6,303 nt of DNA from Candidatus Woesearchaeota archaeon (GCA_019323555.1 JAHWHC010000045.1:1-6303), one strand, 5' to 3'; numbered from the stretch's first letter, positions 1 to 5,188 are shown. The notes: generated by a model not told the origin, from the letters alone. Made by a program: numbers and translations.

Positions 1-384
1 GGCCAGCAGGCCCTGCATGGAAGCAGGATAAGGAAAGGTTACTCTGGAAGGACGCTTTCTTGTTTCAAGAAAGGGGACTTGAGCCCAGAGGCAAGAGGTT
101 TTGTAAGGCATGGTTTCAAGCATGGTTTGAATCCTAAGGAGTTTTTCTTTCACGCAATTGTAGGAAGAGACAGCCTGATGGATACTGCTTTGAGAACCCC
201 TAAGTCTGGTTATCTGTACAGGAGGCTTGCTAACGCTATGCAGGATTTGAGAGTAGAGTATGATCATTCTGTGCGTGACGCTAATTACAGGATTATCCAA
301 TTTGAGTATGGTGAGGACAGTATTGATGTCTCACGCTCAGAGAATGGTAAGATTGATGTTCAAAAAATAATTGATTCGGTGTAA
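1..384 (+). CDS. rpoA1: DNA-directed RNA polymerase subunit A' (Rpo1N), C-terminal end, 5' truncated by window
   Basis: This is the last 127 residues of the archaeal homologue of the N-terminal two thirds of Pol II Rpb1 and bacterial beta'; the reading frame is open from base 1. Visible family motifs are GQQ..HGSRI (1-10), GYSGRTL (13-19), PEARGFV (29-35) and the bridge helix with its lead-in, from GLNPKEFFFHA (42-52) through SGYLYRRL (69-76). The bridge helix crosses the active-site cleft and moves during translocation. VRDANYRIIQFEYGEDS near the end matches the usual end of A'. The split after this point, with A'' encoded just downstream, is the archaeal arrangement. Odd points are a proline inside the bridge helix (residue 67, bases 199-201), I53-V54 where most archaea have Met-Gly, S58 where Gly is usual, and S20-C21 where Pro-His is usual after RTL. 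The TAA at 382-384 lies 4 nt before rpoA2. Identity is very sure. Confidence 0.97.
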   Translation, partial: GQQALHGSRIRKGYSGRTLSCFKKGDLSPEARGFVRHGFKHGLNPKEFFFHAIVGRDSLMDTALRTPKSGYLYRRLANAMQDLRVEYDHSVRDANYRIIQFEYGEDSIDVSRSENGKIDVQKIIDSV

Positions 385-388
385 AAAA

Positions 389-1537
389 ATGCATGAAGCA
401 CTAAAACCATATGTCGGAAAGCTGCCTAAGTCCATCTTAGATGAGATTGAGGAAAAGTGTCCTGCCTCTAAGATCAAGAAAGTGGCTGAACTGGCTCTGG
501 AAGAGTATCATCTTGCGATGATTGCTCCTGGCGAGGCAGTTGGTTTGATTAGTGCTGAGAGTATTGGCGAGCCGGGAACTCAGATGACCTTGGATACATT
601 CCACTTTGCAGGTGTTGCTGAGATGAACGTCACCATGGGTCTGCCGAGGATTATTGAGATTCTTGATGGAAGAAAAACTCTTGCAACCCCTATGATGGAG
701 ATTTTCCTTAAGCCGCCGTTCAACAAAGGAAAAGATATCAGGAAATGTGCGCTTTTGGTTAAAGAGACAACTCTTGGGGAGTTGGTTACTGAATTTGTCA
801 TTGATATTGTTGATTTAAAGATTGAAGCAAAACTTAATGCAGAGAAAATGGCTCTGCTTGGTTTGACTCCTGCCAAATTGGTTCAGGCAGTCTCAAAAGC
901 AAAGACCATGTCTAAAGAAGCGTCTGTCAAGGAAAATAAGGACGGAAATATTGTTCTCAAGCTTAAAGGCAAGGAAGAGAAAGGCCTTAATGATCTTTAC
1001 AAATTAAAAGAGACTGCAAGAGATGTTTATGTCTGCGGAATCAAGGGCGTGACACAGGTCCTGCCTGTCAAGAGAAAAGATGAGTTCATCATAATTACAG
1101 CAGGAAGCAACCTGAAAAAGATCCTGGATATGGAATTTGTTGATCCTACAAGGACTGTCAGCAATGATATTTATGAGGTTGCAGGAACTTTTGGTATTGA
1201 GGCTGCAAGACAGGCAATTATTGAAGAGGTTTTCAAGGTTATCGAGGCGCAGGGTCTTAATGTTGACATAAGGCATATCATGCTTGTTGCAGACACCATG
1301 TGTGTTTCAGGAGCTATCAAAGGCATCACAAGATACGGCGTCGTCAGTGAGAAAGCTTCTGTTCTTGCAAGGGCGAGCTTTGAGACTCCTATAAAGCACG
1401 TCATTAATGCCGCACTTGCAGGAGAGGTTGACAAGTTAAATTCTGTTGTTGAGAACGTCATGCTTAACCAGCCTGTTCCAGTTGGTACTGGGCTTCCTGG
1501 ATTAATTACAAAAATTAAGAAAAATAAATTGAAGTGA
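389..1537 (+). CDS. rpoA2: DNA-directed RNA polymerase subunit A'' (Rpo1C)
   Basis: This 382-residue protein is the archaeal counterpart of the C-terminal third of Rpb1/beta'. It assembles with A' to complete the catalytic core and supplies the trigger loop and part of the jaw and clamp. The trigger-loop region is clear at about residues 49-91: GEAVGLISAESIGEPGTQ, then MTLDTFHFAGV (66-76) and NVTMGLPRIIEI. H72 is the conserved trigger-loop histidine. D69 sits where archaea and bacteria usually have Arg and Pol II has Asn. The C-terminal block, SEKASVLARASFE and GEVDKLNSVVENV followed by PVGTGLPGL, is typical and complete. I chose ATG 389 over the upstream in-frame TTG at 371 because GGTG (378-381), matching the archaeal anti-Shine-Dalgarno, sits 7 nt before it, and the TTG would overlap rpoA1. 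Length is normal for the family. It is co-transcribed with rpoA1 (4 nt gap) and rpl30e (4 nt gap). Confidence 0.98.
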   Translation: MHEALKPYVGKLPKSILDEIEEKCPASKIKKVAELALEEYHLAMIAPGEAVGLISAESIGEPGTQMTLDTFHFAGVAEMNVTMGLPRIIEILDGRKTLATPMMEIFLKPPFNKGKDIRKCALLVKETTLGELVTEFVIDIVDLKIEAKLNAEKMALLGLTPAKLVQAVSKAKTMSKEASVKENKDGNIVLKLKGKEEKGLNDLYKLKETARDVYVCGIKGVTQVLPVKRKDEFIIITAGSNLKKILDMEFVDPTRTVSNDIYEVAGTFGIEAARQAIIEEVFKVIEAQGLNVDIRHIMLVADTMCVSGAIKGITRYGVVSEKASVLARASFETPIKHVINAALAGEVDKLNSVVENVMLNQPVPVGTGLPGLITKIKKNKLK

Positions 1538-1541
1538 GATT

Positions 1542-1823
1542 ATGGCAAAGAGAAGTGTTGATAAAACAGCAGTGGAAATAAGAGGCCTGCTTGCAGAAAA
1601 TAAGTTAGTTATAGGTACTGAAAGGACCTTGAAACTTTTGAGGCTTGGCAAGCTTAAGCAGGTATATGTATCTGCAAATTGCGCAGACTCAACAAAAGAG
1701 GATGTATTGCACTACAGCAAGTTAAGCAAGGTTAAAGTTAAAGAATTGCGGCGTCCAAGTTCTGAGTTGGGTGTTGTCTGTAAAAAACCGTATTCAATTT
1801 CTGTTCTTGGAGTCTTAAAGTGA
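1542..1823 (+). CDS. rpl30e: Large ribosomal subunit protein eL30 (L30e)
   Basis: This 93-residue protein belongs to the L7Ae/L30e family of small RNA-binding proteins that recognise kink-turn-like RNA; L30e is part of the archaeal and eukaryotic large ribosomal subunit. Sequence support is IGTERTLKLLRLGKLKQVYVS (24-44), which matches the usual G-T-x-x-T-L-K-x-L-R-x-G-K core, then SANC (44-47), HYSKLSKVKV, and the C-terminal ELGVVCKKPYSISVLGV (75-91), a close match to the family's ELG-x-x-C-G-K-P-F-x-V-S pattern. It is slightly shorter than the usual length of about 100. Its position between rpoA2 and nusA is the standard archaeal order. GTGA (1534-1537), overlapping the rpoA2 stop, is a weak ribosome site 4 nt before the ATG. 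Its TGA overlaps the GTG start of nusA. Confidence 0.95.
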   Translation: MAKRSVDKTAVEIRGLLAENKLVIGTERTLKLLRLGKLKQVYVSANCADSTKEDVLHYSKLSKVKVKELRRPSSELGVVCKKPYSISVLGVLK

Positions 1824-2239
1824 GTGCTAAAATTGTTTATGATATGAGTGCCATGAAGTTCATGTCTCTTTTTGAGAGCATAACAAGAGCCAAGCTAAAA
1901 GACTGCGTAATCAAGGAAAACATGGTTTTATTCATTGTCCACCCGAATGAGATCGGCAAGGCAGTGGGTTCAAAAGGAGCAAATGTCAGGAAACTTGAGA
2001 AGGTGCTTAATAAAAAGGTTAAAATCGTGGAATTTAGCCCAGAACCAGTAAACTTTATAAAGAACCTGGTACATCCTCTACAAGTAAAGGAGATAACTGA
2101 AGACGAGGGAACCTATACCCTGACTCCTGTTGACCTTAAGACAAGAGGTATGCTTATCGGTCGTAATGCCTCTCATTTAAGGGCATATGAGGATGTTGTC
2201 AAGCGTTATTTTCCTGTCAAGGAATTAAAGGTTATTTAA
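1820..2239 (+). CDS. nusA: Transcription elongation factor NusA-like protein (two KH domains)
   Basis: This 139-residue protein is the short archaeal form of NusA, which lacks the N-terminal polymerase-binding and S1 domains of bacterial NusA and consists of two KH RNA-binding domains. In bacteria NusA acts in pausing, termination and antitermination; the archaeal protein's role is less well defined. KH1 covers about residues 17-72 and has the G-x-x-G loop as GSKG at 50-53 (AVGSKGANVRKLE). KH2 covers about 75-139. Its loop reads GRNA (114-117) in LIGRNASHLRAYEDVVKRYF, so the final Gly of the G-x-x-G loop is Ala. The start is GTG at 1820, sharing GTGA with the rpl30e stop. GGAG (1809-1812) sits 7 nt upstream and supports it; the next in-frame ATG (1844) would cut into the conserved N-terminus. 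It lies 1 nt before rps12 and is translationally coupled on both sides. Confidence 0.95.
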   Translation: MSAKIVYDMSAMKFMSLFESITRAKLKDCVIKENMVLFIVHPNEIGKAVGSKGANVRKLEKVLNKKVKIVEFSPEPVNFIKNLVHPLQVKEITEDEGTYTLTPVDLKTRGMLIGRNASHLRAYEDVVKRYFPVKELKVI

Positions 2240-2240
2240 A

Positions 2241-2678
2241 ATGGGAAACAAAAGCAATGGACTGAACACAGGAAGTGCCTTGAAAAAACGTAGATATCAC
2301 TCTAGAATGCTTAGCAAGGAATATGTTCGCAAATTATTTGATCTTAAACAGAAAGCAGACCCTCTTGAAGGCTCTAGCCAGGCAAGAGGTATTGTTCTTG
2401 AGAAGAGGCAGGTTGAGGCAAAGCAGCCAAACTCTGCTATGAGAAAGTGCGCCAGGGTTCAGTTGATAAAGAATGGCAGGCAGATTACTGCATTCTTGCC
2501 AGGTGACGGCGCTCTTAAGCTTGTTGATGAGCACGACGAGGTTATTGTTGAGTGCATCGGCGGCAACAAAGGTAGAGCTAAAGGAGACCTGCCTGGTGTA
2601 AGGTGGCAGGTTATCAAGGTTAATGATCAGAGTCTTAAGGATTTATTGAGCGGTAAATTGGAGAAAGCTAGAAAATGA
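2241..2678 (+). CDS. rps12: Small ribosomal subunit protein uS12
   Basis: This 145-residue protein is the universal S12 protein of the decoding centre, where it contacts helix 44 and helps monitor codon-anticodon pairing. The hallmark segments are intact: DPLEGSSQARGIVLEK (40-55), EAKQPNSAMRKC (59-70) with the PNSA loop at 63-66, the PGDGA turn, VDEHDEVIVE and GDLPGVRWQVIKVN (115-128). The PNSA and LPGV loops correspond to the bacterial loops where streptomycin-resistance mutations occur. The length of about 145 and the N-terminal extension are those of the archaeal/eukaryotic S23 type rather than the bacterial form of about 124. It starts 1 nt after the nusA stop with only a weak AGGT (2229-2232) upstream, so translation probably relies on coupling. 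Its TGA overlaps the ATG of rps7 (ATGA). No anomaly is seen. Confidence 0.98.
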   Translation: MGNKSNGLNTGSALKKRRYHSRMLSKEYVRKLFDLKQKADPLEGSSQARGIVLEKRQVEAKQPNSAMRKCARVQLIKNGRQITAFLPGDGALKLVDEHDEVIVECIGGNKGRAKGDLPGVRWQVIKVNDQSLKDLLSGKLEKARK

Positions 2679-3274
2679 CTGAAGTACTTGCTTTTGATAA
2701 GTGGAGCACAGCCGGCATCGGCGTTGCTGATGAAGGCTTGGTTAGATATATCTGCCTTGCACCTAGGATTGTTCCTAAGACAGGTGCTAGATATGCTGGC
2801 AGAAGGTTTCACAAGAGCAAGGTTTTTATCGTCGAAAGATTGATGAACAAATTATTTGTTCCAGGGCACAAGAGCAAGAAGCATTTGAGAAGTTCTGGCC
2901 ACTGCACTGGAAAGACTGCTAATGCTTACACTGTTGTTGAGAAAGCCCTGAATATTGTTGAGCAGAAGACTAAAGAAAATCCTATAAAGGTATTTGTTCA
3001 GGCTCTGGTTAATGCAGCTCCTCGCGAGGAGATTGTCACAATTGAATATGGCGGAGCAAGATACCCTAAGGCAGTTGAGTGCGCTCCTCAGAGAAGGATT
3101 GATATTGCCTTGAGATTCTTTGTACAGGGTTCTTATGACAAGTCTTTCAATAAGAAGAAATCTATTGAGTCTGCTCTTGCAGATGAGATACTTGCTGCTT
3201 ACAAATTAGATCCAAAATCATTGGCTATTTCTAAGAAAAACGAGACAGAAAGGCAGGCAGACGCTGCTAGGTAA
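2675..3274 (+). CDS. rps7: Small ribosomal subunit protein uS7
   Basis: This 199-residue protein is the S7 protein that nucleates folding of the 16S rRNA 3' domain (head) and lies near the mRNA exit channel and E site. It has the archaeal/eukaryotic (S5e) form: an N-terminal extension, then RRFHKSKVFIVERLMNKL (43-60), SGHCTGKT (74-81), NPIKVFVQALVNAAPREE (102-119), YGGARYPKAVECAPQRRIDIA (125-145) and the C-terminal NKKSIESALADEILAA and ADAAR ending. It is full length and the last gene of the operon, overlapping rps12 by 4 nt. The coding end is followed by four further in-frame stop codons. Arginine is written almost only as AGA/AGG (one CGC in 14), the usage of the operon genes and a contrast to the next gene. 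In many archaea EF-2 and/or EF-1A genes follow S7; none does here. Confidence 0.98.
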   Translation: MTEVLAFDKWSTAGIGVADEGLVRYICLAPRIVPKTGARYAGRRFHKSKVFIVERLMNKLFVPGHKSKKHLRSSGHCTGKTANAYTVVEKALNIVEQKTKENPIKVFVQALVNAAPREEIVTIEYGGARYPKAVECAPQRRIDIALRFFVQGSYDKSFNKKKSIESALADEILAAYKLDPKSLAISKKNETERQADAAR

Positions 3275-3286
3275 TAATAGTAATAA
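3272..3286 (+). other. Five tandem in-frame stop codons ending the operon
   Basis: The rps7 frame ends with TAA TAA TAG TAA TAA (3272-3286). This gives strong protection against readthrough at the last gene of the ribosomal operon. It also leaves an A/T-rich, hairpin-free spacer before the next gene. The stops are read directly; a safeguarding role is inferred. Confidence 0.7.
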
Positions 3287-3295
3287 ACAAAACTT

Positions 3296-3303
3296 CTTAT
3301 ACA
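3296..3303 (+). promoter_or_regulatory. Probable TATA box of the AlaE-like gene (leaderless)
   Basis: CTTATACA (3296-3303) is centred about 25 nt before the ATG at 3324. That is the spacing from an archaeal TATA box to the transcription start, so the mRNA would begin at or next to the start codon. No Shine-Dalgarno is present between the box and the ATG. The match to the TTTATATA consensus is imperfect and no convincing BRE is seen, so readthrough from the operon is an alternative. Confidence 0.45.
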
Positions 3304-3323
3304 AAAATTAACTACTTCTTTGT

Positions 3324-3890
3324 ATGGGACTTCAAGATTTAGTTAATAAAACGAGGCAGCACGTAACAGATTCTGCAGCACTTTTTGCAGTTTCAACTCC
3401 CTGTGGTGCTTTTCTGGAGAATGTGCTGGCAGGTATGGCTGATGAAGTCTCTCTCAAATCACGCCTAATTGTCGGAGGGCTTTATTTAGCTGGAATTGGG
3501 GGAGCACTCGGATATGGGCGCGACATTTCTAAGAAATTGTGTAGCATCACTGATGAAACCAAAGAGCGTTATCAACAAATTCATGATATGGTATACATTG
3601 GCGCTGCAACTGTTGTAGTAAATCCGCCAATTTACATTGCAGCAGGTGCAAAAGATTTCAAGGAAATTGCAATAGGTACTCTCTGTGCTGCAGCAGTAGC
3701 ATGTGCATCTGGCGGAATAATGGGATATTCTGTGGACTTGTTTAGAGATCTAACCGGCTACAAGCCCTCTAGCCGCGTTCCTAAAAAAGTGCAAAAAGCA
3801 AGGCCAAGCCTGAAAAAAGCATTGGCAGCAGGCGTATTCACGGCTGCGATGGGTCTGGCAGGTTTAGTGTATTATATCACCCCGCATTAG
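3324..3890 (+). CDS. AlaE-like (L-alanine exporter family) integral membrane protein
   Basis: This 188-residue protein is very hydrophobic and rich in Ala/Gly. From memory its first 145 residues align with bacterial AlaE (YgaW, about 150 aa), an inner-membrane L-alanine exporter. Shared points are a T-D-S-x-A start (15-19), E32 followed by FLSGM-like VLAGM (34-38), SRL (46-48), GYGRD (63-67, E. coli YGMYRD), PPIY (101-104, E. coli SPVY) and GYSVDLFRDL (134-143, E. coli GYFLDYCRRL). Likely membrane segments are 17-37, 46-65, 88-108 and 114-136. A Lys/Arg-rich linker (150-165) and a further hydrophobic segment (166-185) extend beyond the bacterial length. The substrate is not proven; small amino acid export is the family inference. 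Four of seven Arg codons are CGN, unlike the neighbours, which hints at transfer. The gene stands alone, with its own likely leaderless promoter, between the ribosomal operon and tfb. Confidence 0.72.
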   Translation: MGLQDLVNKTRQHVTDSAALFAVSTPCGAFLENVLAGMADEVSLKSRLIVGGLYLAGIGGALGYGRDISKKLCSITDETKERYQQIHDMVYIGAATVVVNPPIYIAAGAKDFKEIAIGTLCAAAVACASGGIMGYSVDLFRDLTGYKPSSRVPKKVQKARPSLKKALAAGVFTAAMGLAGLVYYITPH

Positions 3891-3928
3891 ACCTTCTTAA
3901 ACACCCAAATTCAGCTATTTCAGACCTT

Positions 3929-3944
3929 CTGCTATTTATTTTCA
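3929..3944 (+). terminator. Possible T-rich terminator after the AlaE-like gene
   Basis: TGCTATTTATTTTC (about 3929-3943) is a T-rich tract about 40 nt after the stop. Archaeal polymerase can terminate at such tracts without a hairpin. The tract is interrupted, so support is modest. Confidence 0.3.
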
Positions 3945-3978
3945 ATATGCCAAATAACCACTTGAAAGTAACAACAAA

Positions 3979-3995
3979 CCGAAAGGTTTATATAT
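3979..3995 (+). promoter_or_regulatory. BRE plus TATA box of tfb
   Basis: CCGAAAGG followed by TTTATATAT (3987-3995) is a textbook archaeal BRE/TATA promoter. The expected start of transcription, about 25 nt after the box centre, falls near 4015-4020 and gives a leader of about 50 nt. The TFB protein itself would recognise this promoter, so autoregulation is possible but not shown. Confidence 0.8.
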
Positions 3996-4054
3996 GAGTA
4001 ACACATTTAAAGCTGTTGGAAGGGGTAAAAAGAGTTAGATTCGTGAGATAGTGA

Positions 4055-4061
4055 GAGGAGG
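4055..4061 (+). promoter_or_regulatory. Shine-Dalgarno site of tfb
   Basis: GAGGAGG (4055-4061) matches the anti-Shine-Dalgarno of archaeal 16S rRNA and is the strongest ribosome site in the window. It lies 10 nt before ATG 4072 and 16 nt before ATG 4078. It argues against the in-frame GTG at 4051, which lies upstream of it. Confidence 0.75.
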
Positions 4062-4071
4062 CAAAGACAAA

Positions 4072-4968
4072 ATGATAATGACAGAGCATTGTCCGGACTG
4101 CGGATGCAATAAGTTTCTTACAAATAAGAAGAACGGAGAAGTCATCTGCAGAAATTGTAATTTCGTTATAGAAGATGCTATGGTTGATTTTACAGATGAG
4201 ACTAGATCTTTTGATATGGAAGGTGTTGAGAGAAACAGCAGGTCTGGTGCACCTTTTGACCCAAGAGTTGCAGATAACCTAGCTACAAGCATTGGCAACA
4301 GGTCTGATTTAGCTAAGCTTAACACCAAGACAAAAGCCATGATTGGCAGGATTAAAAAGAAGAACGCATGGACCAGCTCTAGTTTTGAGCAGAATCTTAA
4401 GCATGCTTTGACAAATCTTAAGTTGATATCTAATCAATTGAACATTCCTAACAGGGTTGAGAAAGAAGCAGCTGAAATCTATAGAAAAGCAGCTGAAAAG
4501 AATCTTACTCTGAAGAGAAGCATTGAGAACATCGTTATTGGTTCTCTGTACATTGCTTGCAGAGTCAATGACATTGCAAGATCTCTGAAGGAATTCAGTG
4601 AATTGACTGGAACAGATGTTAAGATTATAGCAAAGACGTATAAGATGCTGTTGAGAGAGCTTAACATCAAGATTATACCGATTAATCCTATTGACTACAC
4701 AGCAAGGTTCGCAAGTGCCCTGAAACTTACTCCTAAGGTTCAGACAAAGGCAGTTACACTTGCAGATCAACTGAAGAAGAAAGGATTGACATCTGGCTTG
4801 AGCCCAGTTAGTGTTGCTGCATCTACTCTTTACATCGCAGGATTGATGCTTAAGGAGAAGAGAACACAGAGAGAAGTTGCAGAAGTTTCTGGCATTACAG
4901 AAACAACTCTGAGAAACAGATGCAAGGACATAATCAAGGCACTTAAGCTTAAGGCAAAGGTTCGTTAA
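4072..4968 (+). CDS. tfb: Transcription initiation factor B (TFB, TFIIB homologue)
   Basis: This 298-residue protein is the archaeal TFIIB. It binds the TBP-TATA complex and the BRE, recruits RNA polymerase and helps open and select the start site. In order it has a zinc ribbon with C7-x2-C10 and C26-x2-C29, a B-reader/linker region (about 57-100) keeping SRSGAP but reading ADNLATSI where archaeal TFBs usually have DKGLST, a first cyclin fold (about 107-198, with IVIGSLYIACR), and a second cyclin fold (about 205-293). The second fold contains GLTSGLSPVSVAASTLYIAG and the helix-turn-helix RTQREVAEVSGITETTLRNR (264-283), which contacts the BRE. Length is normal. The start was placed at ATG 4072 because of the upstream GAGGAGG; ATG 4078 is a less likely alternative. 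It has its own strong promoter. Only one of about 20 Arg codons is CGN. Confidence 0.97.
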   Translation: MIMTEHCPDCGCNKFLTNKKNGEVICRNCNFVIEDAMVDFTDETRSFDMEGVERNSRSGAPFDPRVADNLATSIGNRSDLAKLNTKTKAMIGRIKKKNAWTSSSFEQNLKHALTNLKLISNQLNIPNRVEKEAAEIYRKAAEKNLTLKRSIENIVIGSLYIACRVNDIARSLKEFSELTGTDVKIIAKTYKMLLRELNIKIIPINPIDYTARFASALKLTPKVQTKAVTLADQLKKKGLTSGLSPVSVAASTLYIAGLMLKEKRTQREVAEVSGITETTLRNRCKDIIKALKLKAKVR

Positions 4969-4978
4969 TAAGAACCTA

Positions 4979-4999
4979 TCTTTAATTTTTTATTCTAAT
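4979..4999 (+). terminator. Probable T-rich terminator after tfb
   Basis: TCTTTAATTTTTTATTCTAA (from about 4979), 11 nt after the tfb stop, contains a run of six T within a T-rich stretch. This resembles intrinsic archaeal termination, which needs no hairpin. It lies just before the promoter of the next small gene. Confidence 0.5.
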
Positions 5000-5011
5000 T
5001 CTATCATAAAA

Positions 5012-5019
5012 TTTAAATA
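5012..5019 (+). promoter_or_regulatory. TATA box of the 48-residue gene (leaderless)
   Basis: TTTAAATA (5012-5019), with the A-rich upstream element CATAAAA (5005-5011), is centred 26 nt before the ATG at 5042. This predicts transcription starting at or within a base or two of the start codon. No Shine-Dalgarno lies between box and ATG, consistent with a leaderless mRNA. Confidence 0.6.
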
Positions 5020-5041
5020 CAATGCAGATATTTCTCTATTA

Positions 5042-5188
5042 ATGCAACAAGAAGATTTTGATTTTCCAGAAGAAGAGCCAGAACTGCAAAAAGATTTTGA
5101 AGATATTGAATCTGCTCCTGAAAAATCAGCACACTCTAAAAAAGAGTTAGAAGAAGAACTTAGAGAAATGAAAAAGAAGATTCAGTAA
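5042..5188 (+). CDS. Small acidic protein of unknown function (48 aa)
   Basis: I do not recognise this protein. The frame runs from ATG 5042 to TAA 5186-5188. The first half is strongly acidic and low in complexity (MQQEDFDFPEEEPELQKDF). The second half, from about residue 31, is a charged stretch (SKKELEEELREMKKKIQ) that should form an amphipathic helix or short coiled coil. About a third of its residues are Asp/Glu, and there is no Cys, Trp or Tyr. There is no signal peptide or membrane segment, so a soluble, partly disordered protein is expected. Support for a real gene is the well-placed TATA box giving a leaderless transcript, and the T-rich terminator separating it from tfb. Its last 7 bases overlap the end of the opposing adenosyltransferase gene. 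A chance ORF remains possible in a compact, A-rich region. Confidence 0.6.
   Translation: MQQEDFDFPEEEPELQKDFEDIESAPEKSAHSKKELEEELREMKKKIQ

Noticed and set aside
371..388. In-frame TTG at 371 as an earlier start for subunit A''.
   Set aside because: It overlaps the end of rpoA1 and has no ribosome site placed for it. ATG 389 has GGTG 7 nt upstream and gives the usual N-terminus.
3889..3937. Direct repeats AGACCTTCT (3889-3897, 3922-3930) and GCTATTT (3914-3920, 3931-3937).
   Set aside because: Short, only two copies each and no matching inverted partner; chance similarity in A/T-rich spacer is likely.
3994..4038. 14-codon ORF starting inside the tfb TATA box.
   Set aside because: Its ATG lies upstream of the predicted transcription start, so it would not be in the mRNA.
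4051..4071. In-frame GTG at 4051 as the tfb start.
   Set aside because: It would translate through the GAGGAGG Shine-Dalgarno and add seven residues absent from the family.
4309..4770. 153-codon open frame on the minus strand inside tfb.
   Set aside because: It is entirely opposite a well-conserved gene, has Cys/Asn-rich composition without motifs, and has no promoter or ribosome site; it is a shadow of tfb codon use.
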